Below, piece after piece: positions 7,354-17,400 of a stretch of 40,793 nucleotides of DNA; positions within the stretch are counted from its first letter, which is position 1, and every line of letters begins with the position of its first letter. Origin of the DNA: a virus; IMG/VR virus record IMGVR_UViG_3300029914_000063, positions 1 through 40,793 of that record. One strand, given 5' to 3'. The translations under genes and the position numbers were made by a program. The notes under the pieces were generated by a model that saw nothing but the letters and a program-made list of their open reading frames with translations, searched no databases and was not told where the DNA came from.

Positions 7354-10300
7354 TCACGCATTGAAGTAGATCGCCCCGCCATCGAGATCGATGATCATTT
7401 TCCCGTCAGTGCTCTGGATAGTGCCGGCGGTCACAGCGCCAATATCGGCGCTGATCGCCGAGAGCGTGGTGACGTCAAGCTGCGCCGCGGTGATCGAGTT
7501 GGCGGCGATTTGGGTGGCCGTGATGGTGCCGGCGGCGATTTGGGTGGCCGTGATGCTGCCGGCGGCGATCAAAGCCGCGGTGATCGAGTTTGCGGCGATC
7601 TGAGTAGCCGTGATCGTTCCCGCCGTTAGGCGATCGGCGGTGATCGCGCCCGCCTGAATCTGGGTAGCGGTGATCGTGCCAGCGGCGATCTGATCGGCCG
7701 TGATCGAAGCAGCGGCGATCTGCGCGGCCTTGATTGAGCCGGTGACGATGTTCGAGCCGTCGACAACGGTCTGACCATAGCTGACGATCATTCCCGCCAG
7801 GGGAGTATAGCTGGCGAAATTGATCACGTCGGCGCTAGAGCTCGCGGCGATGTCGTTCGAGAGTGTCGTCGCGTCCTTCTCCCACCAGACGTAGATGGGA
7901 GTGCCAGTGTAGGTCAGAGAGCCCGCAGCCACCGTGACGGTTACGTTGTCGCCGGCGTCGTCGAGATATTGGATTGTACCGGCCGTCCAGGAGAAGACGC
8001 TCGTCCCGATGTTGAAGGCGAAAGTGAAGCCGGTGATCGTGACGCCGCGCAGGCCGATGGTCAGTAGGTTAGCCGCAATGGTGTTGGCTGCAATCGAGCC
8101 GCCGTCGATCTTGGTCGCGTCTGAACCGTTCTGCCAGGAGGCGAGCGTTGTCGAACCGTCGATCTCGATTAGACCGGCGGCGATCTGGGTGGTGTTATTG
8201 TAGTTGATCAGGGCGGCTGGATCGCCAATCTCAACGCCTGTCGTGCCGATGGTGATCGTCGGCGGGAGTGAGGTCGTAATGTTGAGAAGATCGCCCGTAA
8301 TTGAACCGGCGACGAGTCGATCGGCGGTGATCGAGCCCGCGACAATGTCACCGTTGGCGACTGCGCCAGGCGTGACAGAGACGGGGCCTGCGTAAGCACC
8401 CGCGACGCCCGACGTGTTGACAGCGCGCACCCAATAATAGAGCTCTACGCCCGTCGTGAGCCCCGCCTGAGTGAATGCAGTCCCGTAAGACGTGCCGGCC
8501 AGCACTGCTGCGCCGAGCACACCGGTCGTGCCGAACCAAATCTCGAGATGATCGAGGTCGGCGTCGCTCGGATTGACCCACTGAAGATAGACGCTCTTGA
8601 GCGATGCGGCGACGGCGAGCTCAGTGATAGCGCCCGGACCGGTCGTCTTCGCCGGCATGGCGATCGAGATGCTGGCGCAGAATGCCGACGCATACGCCGT
8701 CTGCGACCAAGCTCGGACCTTGACCGTGTATGTGTGGCCGGAGACCAGGTTCGGCCAGGAGAAGATGTCGAGCGAGGTCTGATAGCTGATGAAGGAGCCG
8801 GCGCCGTCCTGAATCTCGACGTCGAAATAGGCGAAGTTGCTCGAGGGCGAAGCGTCCCAGGTCGCGGTCAGAACCTGTTGAACCTCACCCGTCGTCAGAG
8901 TGAGGTTGCTGGTAGATAGCTCAAGGCTGGTTGGAATATCTGGCGGGGTGACGTTGGGCGTGTAGCCGCCCACTGTCACAGCGAAGGGCGGCGAAATGTT
9001 CAGGTTATCGGTGCCGAACTGATCGTAGCCGGCGATGCGGATATAATAGGTCGTTCCGAGATCGCCGGGGATCGCGACCAGATTGTTTGACCCCTGATAG
9101 ACCGGCGTCGTCGCAAGGGGATCGAAGTTCTGATCGGTCGAAGCCCAGACAAAGGAGCCGACGAAGTCTGCATCCGACGGGTTGACATAGGTGACATACA
9201 TCGCCTGCGCGCCAGACGTGACGGTCGGGAAGATGACATCGGGGACCGGATTGTCGACCGCAAGCGTCACCGCCGGGGACTGACGACCAAGAGTATCTTG
9301 GACCACGACGCTGACCGAGAACGCACGCTGCGGCCCGCGGTTGAAGGCGACATTGTCGGCGGTGTTCTTATCAAAGGTGTAGACGTAGTCGCTGGTGTAG
9401 ACGGTCTCGGTGCGCAGCACCGTGCCGGTGGTGGCGTCAAGGATTGAGACGCTGTTGCAGAGAAAGAAGGGGTTGACGCTTCCTACGCCTGCGGTGCTCT
9501 GGCCAACATCGCTGGTCGAACCGGGGAAATTATTCTCCCAGGTGACGTGGCAGTCCTTGCCGCTGAAGTTGGCGCTGTTGCCAGAGTCGAAGACTTCCAA
9601 CATGCTGACATAGGGCGGCGGCGTCGCGGCCCAGCCCTGTACGTTGTAGTCTATGGAGACATCCGTCGAAACGCGGCCGTCAAAGCCGACCGATTGAATG
9701 TTGAAGGTCCACTGACCAAGCTGAATGCCGTCGGCGTCAAGGCTCGAGACGTTGGTCTGGCCGATCGTCGTCGTGCCGCCGATATTCGGGCTGATGCCAG
9801 TGACCAGATAGGACTGAGCGAGGAAGTCATCCGAGGGCGACCACGAGAACGTCAGACGATTGGCCGCAACGCCGTTCTGAAAATAGACGCTCTCCTGCAC
9901 CTGAAAATTAGCAGGCGGGTTGATGGTCGACTGCGGGCGCGAATATTGGATCGTCGCGAGATTTAGATTACCCTCGACTCGATCGTACTTCGTCGGATCG
10001 TAGAAGAGCGCCGTGATCTTGAAGAGGTTCTTTTCAGTCTCGGCGATCGAAATAACGCGATATTGCCGCGGCGCGAGCTCGGTGCTGGTGATCACCCACA
10101 TCGCGCCAATGAGCGGCGCCTGCGCAAGAGCCGACTCGAGCGTGACCGTCTGATTGTCCGTACTGAAACTCGCGATCGTCTGCGAGCCGATCGTACCGTC
10201 CGGAAATTCAACCATGAGCGCGTAGGTTTGACCCAAGACCGGAACGAACGGCTGATCTAAAGTCAATACTGACTGGCTCGTGATGACCTGAATACGCCCG

Positions 10301-11820
10301 CCAAGCCGCACTTGAGCTTTGTTTGGGTCGGCGATCGCGATGACGTCGCCAGGCCGAACGTCGATATGATCCCAGGAAGCGGTATATTCGACGGTCTCGG
10401 TGGCGAATTGCTCGGTATCGAGCAGCCACTTTCCCATGCGGTTGGCCTGGCCACGGCTCGTGCAGCCAATCGCGGTCAGGTTCGTCTCGCGCCACCCATA
10501 TTGAATGAGCTGCGGCTCGCTGACCACTACCTCGACGTCAGGCCCGTAGAACATGATCGGGTTGTTCCACCGGATCATTGCGACCGAATGCCGAGCCTTT
10601 AGAGCTGTGCCGCTGTAGTTGAAGTGCCCGTCGATGACGTTCGTCGGCGAGACCAGCTTAACGGGATCCATCGGCATATCGGCGATGGCGAAAACCTGGC
10701 CAATCGACCAGTAGGCCATGCCTCGGAAGCTCGACGTGATGTTCTGAAGAGCCTTGTAGGCTTCCTGGCGATTATTAAGCACACCATTGAAGGTGTAGCG
10801 CGGCTCCTGCCCGCCGTAGCCGTCAGAGACCAACTGATCGCAATATTGGGCGATCGAATAGAGCGACCACTTGTCAACTTTGGTGGCGTCGATGAACTCG
10901 CCGATACCGTAACGATCGTTCGTGAACAGGTCGTAGAGCACCCACGCCGGGTTGTTGGAATAGGCCATTTGGAATGTGCCATCCCAAACGCCGGTGTAGA
11001 CTCGAGTTGTCGGATTATAGTTGCTCGGAACCTGAATGATCAGGCCCTGAATGTGAAACGACCGAGCTGGGATTGCGCTTGCGCTAAACAGCTCCGAATC
11101 GACGGTGAGACCGACAACCGCCGAGTTCGGGTAGATGAAGTTGCCGGCGACGATCGTCGTGTAGGAATCCCACCACGTTTCGTTCTGCAAACGAACGTTA
11201 TCGGAGTCTTTGGTGATCCGCCGAACGCGCAAATTGCAGGGCGTGCTGCCCGGTGGGATGTCGAAGACGCTCTGGTGCTGATAGGCGCTGGTGCATTTCT
11301 GATTGTTAAGGTTGACGGTGGCGGCGAGCGTCCAGTAGCCGCCATTAGGCTGAATTTCGACGACCCACGAAACACTGGTTGGATTTATGTTGCCACTGCT
11401 GTCCGTCGACGTGAGCGCCGGCACGCGAACAATCACCTGAGCGGAAGTGACGTCCGGGTCGACAATCGTCACCGCCGAAGGCGAGATGTTTTCCTGAACT
11501 TGAATGCCGACCGCGATGACGTTCTCCGCGGTCGAATTGCCGGGCAGGGCCGGCTGGTCGGGCAATCCCACGCGGCTTTCCCACTGCACACCGCGAAAGT
11601 TCACGGTGCCATTGGCATTCACCACCGGCGTTTGGTTGAAATAGATCGAGGTCCCGCCGTTGACGAGACCCGCGATCTGACCCTCGCCGATCAGCTCGAC
11701 GATGCGTGCAAAGGCGGCCGAGCGAAGCGTATTGTCCGCCTCGACGCCTTGCCCGCCGCCTTTGATAAAGCCGCTGAGAGAGGAGGTCTTTGAGCCCCGA
11801 ATGGGAAGAGGAAAATCCAT
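7354..11820 (-). CDS. Tip attachment / central tail fibre protein (lambda gpJ-like)
   Basis: A 1488-residue protein, the usual size class for lambda gpJ relatives (J is about 1130). The N-terminal half has the J-core order, including a G-x2-Y...R-P-G-D-V-I-A-I-A-D-P-N stretch near residues 500-520, followed by several fibronectin type III-like modules (W-x-P-S-D-D and Y-x-V...W motifs, about 650-1160). The C-terminus has short repeats (I-T-A-T-Q-I-A-A-G-T/S, residues about 1370-1450) that likely form a fibre shaft. J binds the host receptor and closes the tail tip. It starts at ATG 11820, overlapping the I-like stop (TAATG). Gene order M-L-K-I-J is exactly lambda-like. Confidence 0.92.
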   Translation of the reverse strand: MDFPLPIRGSKTSSLSGFIKGGGQGVEADNTLRSAAFARIVELIGEGQIAGLVNGGTSIYFNQTPVVNANGTVNFRGVQWESRVGLPDQPALPGNSTAENVIAVGIQVQENISPSAVTIVDPDVTSAQVIVRVPALTSTDSSGNINPTSVSWVVEIQPNGGYWTLAATVNLNNQKCTSAYQHQSVFDIPPGSTPCNLRVRRITKDSDNVRLQNETWWDSYTTIVAGNFIYPNSAVVGLTVDSELFSASAIPARSFHIQGLIIQVPSNYNPTTRVYTGVWDGTFQMAYSNNPAWVLYDLFTNDRYGIGEFIDATKVDKWSLYSIAQYCDQLVSDGYGGQEPRYTFNGVLNNRQEAYKALQNITSSFRGMAYWSIGQVFAIADMPMDPVKLVSPTNVIDGHFNYSGTALKARHSVAMIRWNNPIMFYGPDVEVVVSEPQLIQYGWRETNLTAIGCTSRGQANRMGKWLLDTEQFATETVEYTASWDHIDVRPGDVIAIADPNKAQVRLGGRIQVITSQSVLTLDQPFVPVLGQTYALMVEFPDGTIGSQTIASFSTDNQTVTLESALAQAPLIGAMWVITSTELAPRQYRVISIAETEKNLFKITALFYDPTKYDRVEGNLNLATIQYSRPQSTINPPANFQVQESVYFQNGVAANRLTFSWSPSDDFLAQSYLVTGISPNIGGTTTIGQTNVSSLDADGIQLGQWTFNIQSVGFDGRVSTDVSIDYNVQGWAATPPPYVSMLEVFDSGNSANFSGKDCHVTWENNFPGSTSDVGQSTAGVGSVNPFFLCNSVSILDATTGTVLRTETVYTSDYVYTFDKNTADNVAFNRGPQRAFSVSVVVQDTLGRQSPAVTLAVDNPVPDVIFPTVTSGAQAMYVTYVNPSDADFVGSFVWASTDQNFDPLATTPVYQGSNNLVAIPGDLGTTYYIRIAGYDQFGTDNLNISPPFAVTVGGYTPNVTPPDIPTSLELSTSNLTLTTGEVQQVLTATWDASPSSNFAYFDVEIQDGAGSFISYQTSLDIFSWPNLVSGHTYTVKVRAWSQTAYASAFCASISIAMPAKTTGPGAITELAVAASLKSVYLQWVNPSDADLDHLEIWFGTTGVLGAAVLAGTSYGTAFTQAGLTTGVELYYWVRAVNTSGVAGAYAGPVSVTPGAVANGDIVAGSITADRLVAGSITGDLLNITTSLPPTITIGTTGVEIGDPAALINYNNTTQIAAGLIEIDGSTTLASWQNGSDATKIDGGSIAANTIAANLLTIGLRGVTITGFTFAFNIGTSVFSWTAGTIQYLDDAGDNVTVTVAAGSLTYTGTPIYVWWEKDATTLSNDIAASSSADVINFASYTPLAGMIVSYGQTVVDGSNIVTGSIKAAQIAAASITADQIAAGTITATQIQAGAITADRLTAGTITATQIAANSITAALIAAGSITATQIAAGTITATQIAANSITAAQLDVTTLSAISADIGAVTAGTIQSTDGKMIIDLDGGAIYFNA
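7501..7560. repeat. 30-bp tandem repeat in the J C-terminus
   Basis: Two adjacent 30-bp units (7501-7530 and 7531-7560) differ at a single base and encode 10-residue units A-A-G-T/S-I-T-A-T-Q-I. Diverged copies continue to about 7730. The units keep the reading frame, so repeat number could vary without disrupting J. Confidence 0.8.
10261..10274. promoter_or_regulatory. Operator-family site inside the J coding region
   Basis: AGTCAATACTGACT matches the consensus exactly but lies within codons of J (encoding part of Q-S-V-L-T). It is the only copy found in the interior of a gene. No promoter boxes flank it, so it may be a chance match, an intragenic roadblock site of the stoperator kind, or a relic. 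Confidence 0.35.
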
Positions 11821-12539
11821 TAGGTGTTACCGGAAGGCTGAGTGTATTCGGACGGACTGCCGGTGACGATGCCCTGCCCTGTTTCTGGATCATAGGTGTC
11901 GATGTTCGTGTTGCCGTCGGTCGGATTCCAATTGACGGGAATGTTCTCGATGTCGAGCGCGCCGGAGATAAGCTGCGAGCCGCAGATAACCTCGCCGTAG
12001 ATCAACGGCACAGGATTACCCTGCGCATAAGAGTTGTCGGGACCGGCGAGCGTGAACGAAGCCTGCTCATTCGGGTTCTGCTGCTTTGGCGCCAAAAGGG
12101 TCGCAACGCCAGCGAGTGTCAGCGCTAAGCCGACCATCGCCACGTTGCCGTAGCTAAACGCGCCCATGAGGCCAGCGCCGAGTGGCGCAGCGAGAGCGCC
12201 GCCCGACATGAATAATGCCGTACCGATCAGAGCGACGCCAAGAATTGTCTTCAGCGCGCCGCCGGCGGTAGAATTCTTCGAGCCAGCGATGTGCGGAACG
12301 ATATGAAGATCCGCCTGACCGAGTTTGAAGTCGTTCAGTTCGCCTTCATCGAGATACATCCCGTCATCGTTAGGATCGCCGCGCACGATCTCGAACGAAC
12401 CTTCCCGCAGCTCCTCAAGGAAGCCCGTCAGATTGGCGTGGAGCGCGCGAATAGCTTCGCCGGCAGTCGCGACGTTCAGGCGGAATACGTCGCCGAATTT
12501 GTCGCCAAGCCGGCCGTGAAGCCAGATGTTACGAAGCAC
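11820..12539 (-). CDS. Tail assembly protein I (lambda gpI-like)
   Basis: A 239-residue protein from GTG 12539, overlapping the K-like gene by 11 nt. The N-terminus (I-x-L-H-G-x-L-G...F-R-L-N-V-A-T-A-G-E-A-I-R-A-L) is the ubiquitin-like beta-grasp typical of gpI. The central part has hydrophobic Gly/Ala-rich segments (about 95-150, A-L-K-T-I-L-G-V-A-L-I-G-T-A-L-F and G-L-A-L-T-L-A-G-V-A-T-L-L), and the C-terminal Y-A-Q-G-N-P-V-P-L-I-Y-G-E segment is the family hallmark. It participates in tail-tip assembly with L, K and J. Confidence 0.9.
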   Translation of the reverse strand: MLRNIWLHGRLGDKFGDVFRLNVATAGEAIRALHANLTGFLEELREGSFEIVRGDPNDDGMYLDEGELNDFKLGQADLHIVPHIAGSKNSTAGGALKTILGVALIGTALFMSGGALAAPLGAGLMGAFSYGNVAMVGLALTLAGVATLLAPKQQNPNEQASFTLAGPDNSYAQGNPVPLIYGEVICGSQLISGALDIENIPVNWNPTDGNTNIDTYDPETGQGIVTGSPSEYTQPSGNT

Positions 12540-13308
12540 CGCTAGTCCCCTTGTAACGAACCCAAATCTCCGCGGCGCGCGCCCAGATACCGGCGGGTGT
12601 TCGATGCGAGAGGCGACCGGGAAGATGATGAATGATTGTGCCGTCTGAAGTCAGAATGCCGCAATGGTTGAGAGTCAGGCTCCGAATCTTCATGAGGAAG
12701 GCATCGCCCGGCTTCGCCTCCTCGCGCGGGATTTCGACGAAACCAGCCTTCTTGAAGTTGTCGACGTAGAGGGTCTGACCGAGCTTCTTCGTGTCGCCCC
12801 ACCAGCCGTCAGCGCGAGGAAACTCAGGGAGAATGATTGACTCGAGCGGCCAGAGAACGCTCTGTTGAGCAAGCTTCTCTTTTCCCAAGCCGTATGTGTC
12901 GCGCGCAAGCGAGTAGCAGTCGCGAATCCCGTGCATGAACGAGCGTCCGAGAATCGGGGCGATCTCAGCGTTCCCGCCCCAAATCTCAGGTGTCGAGGTG
13001 ATCTCCCCATCCGTCGCAATGAGAACCCACGGCACGCCCGTCGCAAGCTGCCCAATCATGTCGCTATCGGTCGGAAATAGCGGGCCGCCGGGGTGCGAAT
13101 GCACAACTGCTTCGATCTTCTTGCCATCGGTCTTCAGCTTGACCTGAAGCGCCGCGGCGATCGTGAAGTCTTTGTTTGGGTCGGTCGCGTAGTTGAAGCA
13201 CGGCAGATAATCGCCGTCGACGATCAGCCCGCAAGCCTCCTTCGGGAAGTCCCGGATCGTGTGCGCCTTAATATCGCTGATGTTCTTGGCCGTCAGGATA
13301 AAGGTCAT
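12529..13308 (-). CDS. Tail tip protein K: JAMM peptidase plus NlpC/P60 domain
   Basis: A 259-residue protein with two catalytic modules. The N-terminal JAMM/Mov34 metallopeptidase has E-A-C-G-L (about 24-28), the zinc motif H-S-H-P-G-G with a downstream P-T-D-S-D (about 70-83). The C-terminal NlpC/P60 cysteine hydrolase has the nucleophile in R-D-C-Y-S-L (about 130) and the catalytic His in N-H-C-G-I-L (about 214). This two-domain layout is that of lambda gpK, which processes tip proteins and may cut peptidoglycan during DNA entry. It overlaps the L-like stop by 4 nt. Confidence 0.93.
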   Translation of the reverse strand: MTFILTAKNISDIKAHTIRDFPKEACGLIVDGDYLPCFNYATDPNKDFTIAAALQVKLKTDGKKIEAVVHSHPGGPLFPTDSDMIGQLATGVPWVLIATDGEITSTPEIWGGNAEIAPILGRSFMHGIRDCYSLARDTYGLGKEKLAQQSVLWPLESIILPEFPRADGWWGDTKKLGQTLYVDNFKKAGFVEIPREEAKPGDAFLMKIRSLTLNHCGILTSDGTIIHHLPGRLSHRTPAGIWARAAEIWVRYKGTSGAS

Positions 13309-14012
13309 TGGAACCTCGCAACGCCGGCAAAGCCACCATAGGGTAGATCGCCGGTAGCGCCGAAGCGAAGCTTGCAGCTCGAGACCATGCGGCCGCAGCC
13401 GTCCTGAGTCGGATCAGTGCTTGCCGCGTCCTGTGCGGTCATGATCGCCCCAGTGTAGGGGCACTGAGCCTTGGTGTAGTCGAAGGCGCCCGTGGTCATG
13501 TTCCAGACTCGGTATCGCCAGGTGCAGGTGTCGCGGATAACCATGCGCTTGGGAATCATCGCGCCTTGATTGTCGAGAGAAGAGGATAATTCCCACTCGA
13601 TGAAGATTGGGTTCTCGCTCGATTTCCGCTCAACGAGAAAGATGTCTGGACCAAAAAGCGCGGTCGGATCTGCTTCCGCGGCGCCATCGAGATACTGAGC
13701 GAAGGTGCGAATGCGAGTCAGCGTGCAACCAACGAGGTCGCCGAAGGTGTTCAGCATCGCCTGAAAAATGCCGTTCGAGTTCGAGACCTTAATTTTTGGG
13801 GTCGGCAAGCCGCCCGAGCCGCTCATCTCGAAGCCCGAATAGCTGACGTCGGTCGGCGTGTAGTAGACGCCATTGAAAGTCACGCCGAGATTGTTCTGAG
13901 CGGCCGCGCAGAAGCTCTGAATGGGGCCGCCGATCGAGCTCGTATCCAACTGAAACATGGTCACGAGTTCGCCAGGTGTCGGACTCTGAACATTTTCGGT
14001 TAGATTGGTCAT
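13305..14012 (-). CDS. Minor tail protein L (Fe-S type, lambda gpL-like)
   Basis: A 235-residue protein whose C-terminal third holds the four cysteines that bind an iron-sulfur cluster in gpL: T-C-T-W-R-Y, Q-C-P-Y-T-G, D-G-C-G-R and S-S-C-K-L-R-F-G, ending L-P-Y-G-G-F-A-G. gpL forms the ring joining tail tube and tip. The start ATG 14012 has TAGGAGC upstream. The gene is preceded by one of the best operator-in-spacer promoters, so L-K-I-J and the accessory genes may form one transcript. Confidence 0.92.
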   Translation of the reverse strand: MTNLTENVQSPTPGELVTMFQLDTSSIGGPIQSFCAAAQNNLGVTFNGVYYTPTDVSYSGFEMSGSGGLPTPKIKVSNSNGIFQAMLNTFGDLVGCTLTRIRTFAQYLDGAAEADPTALFGPDIFLVERKSSENPIFIEWELSSSLDNQGAMIPKRMVIRDTCTWRYRVWNMTTGAFDYTKAQCPYTGAIMTAQDAASTDPTQDGCGRMVSSCKLRFGATGDLPYGGFAGVARFQ

Positions 14013-14035
14013 CTCACATCTCTGCTCCTATTCAC

Positions 14036-14064
14036 ATGATAAGTCAATTTTGACTTCATGTTAA
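14036..14064 (-). promoter_or_regulatory. Promoter with operator in its spacer, driving L-K-I-J
   Basis: Minus strand: TTAACA (14064-14059), 17-bp spacer, TATCAT (14041-14036); each box has five of six sigma-70 consensus bases. The spacer ends with AGTCAAAATTGACT (14055-14042), an almost perfect palindrome abutting the -10. The L start at 14012 is 29 nt from the site. The -35 lies within the last codons of the M-like gene. Confidence 0.7.
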
Positions 14065-14412
14065 GGTGCTAAAATTCTGCGTTAGAGTTGCGTTGATTGT
14101 TCGTAGACCACCCTGCCCTCGCTTGACGGACCAATCTTCGCAGGTCCATTTGGTCGGCGCGAGATCATCGGAGACCGTATAGTAAAACGGCACGTCGCCG
14201 CCCTGATCGCTGAAGAAGGTGTCGATCACGACGGCCTGATCGAGGGTCAGCGTCTCCCAGGTCAGCGTCAGCGAGTTCTTGATCCAGTTCACGCCGTCGC
14301 GCGTAGCCTGCGAATATCCGTCACCGAAGTCTGCCTTGAGCAGCTTCGGCTTACGCTTGATGTCAGTTCCCGGCGAGGGTGGCGGATCAGGGTTGAAAGT
14401 ATTTAGGGTCAT
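14056..14412 (-). CDS. Minor tail protein M (lambda gpM-like)
   Basis: A 118-residue protein with the family pattern D-F-G-D-G-Y-S-Q...W-x2-T...L-T-x2-Q-A-x2-I-D-T-F-F-x2-Q-G-G-x3-F-Y-Y-T-V-x-D and a Trp in K-W-T-C-E-D-W. gpM forms part of the distal tail ring between tape measure and L. It starts 9 nt after the tape-measure stop, and its position between tape measure and L is as in lambda. Confidence 0.88.
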   Translation of the reverse strand: MTLNTFNPDPPPSPGTDIKRKPKLLKADFGDGYSQATRDGVNWIKNSLTLTWETLTLDQAVVIDTFFSDQGGDVPFYYTVSDDLAPTKWTCEDWSVKRGQGGLRTINATLTQNFSTLT

Positions 14413-14421
14413 CTTGGTCTC

Positions 14422-17400
14422 TTAGCCGAACAGAAGATTACCGGGACGCATTTGTTGCCGCAATTCATCCACTACCGTAGAACGTGCAATGCGCTCGACG
14501 TGCGCGCCAACCTGTGCAGCCAGGTCCGCATTGTCCTCGGGGCGGCCGCCGTTCGCATTCACGATCACGTTATTGTGGAGCGTGACCTGATTGTTGCTGC
14601 GGCCCAGCGCCTTCATCTGCTCCTGCGTGAACACGCCCTCGTTCTTCTTGGCGATGATCGGCACCTCGTCGACGCCGACGATGCCGCCGCTGTGAAAGCG
14701 CGGCGCATTGGCGAACGGGCTGCCGCTGCTCATCAGACTGGCGAGCGACATATAGCGCATCCCTGACGCGCCGCCGACGATGCCGCCCGTGTGGTGAGTC
14801 GCGACGCCGAATAGCGTCGTGAGCTTGCTGCCGCCACCGCCGCCACCCATCTTGCTGCCGCCGCCGACGGCGCCGGCGAGCTGCATCGGTGCGCCTTTGC
14901 TGCCGCCGCCACCGCCCAGCAGTGATCCCATGCCGCCCAAGAGACCGCTCGCGGCCCCTTTCATAGCGATCTCAAGCAGGTCTTTCTCGATCGAGGCCGC
15001 AAACGAGGCCCAGTTCGCCTTACCGGTCATGATCTGGGTCGCCAGATTGTCGACAGCCGAGTTCATGAAGCTCGACGTCGCCTGTTGCAGATTCTTGGTC
15101 GAGTCTGCCCAATCCTGCATCTGCTTGGCGAATGGCGTCTTGGCCTGCATCGCAGCCCAATCAGCCGCGAGCGCGGCGTTGAACTGCTTGGAGATGACTG
15201 CCTTCTGCTCTTCGGTGCCCGTGAAGTTGGCGAGGTCGCGCTGATATTCCTGAGCTAGCGCATTGTATTTGGCGACGTCAGCCTGCTCCTGCGACATCGT
15301 CGACTCACGATAGGTCTCGGTCTTCTTCTGAGCGGCCTCGGCCGCCTTCATGATGTCCTGATCTTGCTGAAGAGCGGAGTTCTGATCCGCCTCGCTCTGC
15401 GCCTGAGCAGCCTGCGGCGAGCCGGCGCCATATGCCGTCACGGCCTTCGAAACGTTGCGCTGACCCTCTTCGCGCACCTTTAGGAGCGCATCCGAAGCGC
15501 CATCCGCGCCGTGAGCGAGCTTCGTGAAGTCGTTGGCCAGCGCCTCGCGTCCTTCAACGAGCTTCTGCGCCGAGGCTTTCGCGGCCGTTTCAGCATCGGT
15601 GATCGCGGTCTTAAAGGCGTCGGCCTGCTTCTTGGCTTCGTCGGCCGCGCTGGCGGCATCCTTGAACGGCTGATAGCGCGGGTCGTCAGAGTTGTTGGTG
15701 CCAAATGAGGTCTTTTGACCGTTCTCTTTGATCCAGGCGATCAGCTTGGAGAGCTCGGTGCCGCTACCTTCCGCCTCGAGCGACTTGACGTCGCCCATCT
15801 TCGAGAATTTGTCGAACAATTCCATCAACGCCTTATTAGCGTTGGCCTGTTCAACCTGCGGCTGTAAAGTCCTAGCAGTTTCGGCGAGCCGATCGTTCTT
15901 CTGCGTCTCACTTTCGGGAGCGTTCACCACCGAACGGTTGGCGGCGATCTGCTTCACTAGAGCATCTATCTGGGCGACGCTCATGCCGGCGCGACCCATC
16001 TCGCCGCCAGAATCGGCGAAGGCGCCGGTCTTGCCCATGTCGAGATGAAGATGCGAGTCCGAAACGCCGACGCGGGTGAAGCCCGCTTCGATCGCCTTGG
16101 TGACGAGATCGATGTATTGCGCGCCGGACATGCTGTTGTTGGCGGCGATGTCGACCGCCTCGCCCTTGTAATGCTCCGAGTCCTTCGCGTGATCGCCCTG
16201 TGTCGTTGAGGTGATCGTGAACGCGCCGGCCATCTGCTCCAGCGCATGCAAGGCGCTCTTGACGTCGTCCTGAAGCGGATCACTTGGGCTGGTCTTAGCA
16301 GAGAACGGACCCGCATTGCCGAAGTTGATGCCTTGCGCCCAGTCAGTGGGCGGAGGGCCGCTAGGCGCGGTAGCGCGCGGCCCGGCCATGATCGAGCCGT
16401 TCAGTAGCGAGGCGGCCGGCTGATTAAACAAGCCGCTCTTCGCCGTACCATTGACGATGCTTAGAAGCGCGCTAGACGTGCCGTTAAGCGCATCGTTGAC
16501 CGTCGTGATGTTCTGAGCCAGCGTGACGCCGAAGCTGTCCTGAAGCGCCTTGCCGGCGTCTACCGCGGCCTTTTGCGCCTTATCGAGCTCTTCGCGCATC
16601 GCAACCAGTCGAAGTTGATCGGGCGTCGTGCCGCCCTGGCCGGGATATTCGCCGCGGGCCTTCCTCGCCATAATCTGTTCGTAGCCGCTCAACTTGCCAT
16701 AGAGATCGTCGAAGATCGTGTTGTTATCCTTATCGATTAAATCCGTCAGATCTTTTTCGAGCTTGTGACCACCAGAGATAATATTCTCGTAGTCGTCGGC
16801 CTGCGTCTTCAATTCCTTCATCTGCACGATCGCCTCGGCGACCATCCCGACATGACTGTCGCCGGCCTTACCCAACCGCAGCCAGGTCTGATAGAGCTGC
16901 TCGGCCGACGCATCCGCCCCTTCGATCCCAGCCTTGTAGCCGTCGATCGAGGCGTAGAGCTTCTGGATCTCCTCGCTGGCTTTCTCCATCAGCTTGTCGT
17001 CAGGTAGCACCTTCTTGTTGAGCTGGAAGCCCATCGGCTGCTTGGCGTACTCATCGCGCTGCGTCTTCAGCGCCTGTTCACGCTCCTCCAAATTGAGAAT
17101 GAATGAATCCGCAGCCATCTGGTCGGAGGGCGACGTTGACGTCTTGCGGACCTCTTCGGCCTTCGCCTTGTATTCTTCAAGCTTGGCGATCTCGGAATCG
17201 TAATCGCTCATGACGCGATCGCGCTGAGCAGTCTGATAATCAGCAGTCGCCAGCGCCGCCGATTGGTGAGCATTGTTGATGATCTTCAATTGCGCGTCGA
17301 AGGCTTTTGCGGCTGCATCCGATGATTGATTATAGAGCAGCTTGATCTTCTGAATATCTGCGTCAACTAGCTGCATAGCCTTCGCGCTGATGCGCTGAGC

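Noticed and set aside
7480-7730. Repeat block as a CRISPR array
   Set aside because: Units are contiguous, codon-phased and translate to I-T-A-T-Q-I-A-A-G repeats of the J protein; there are no spacers.
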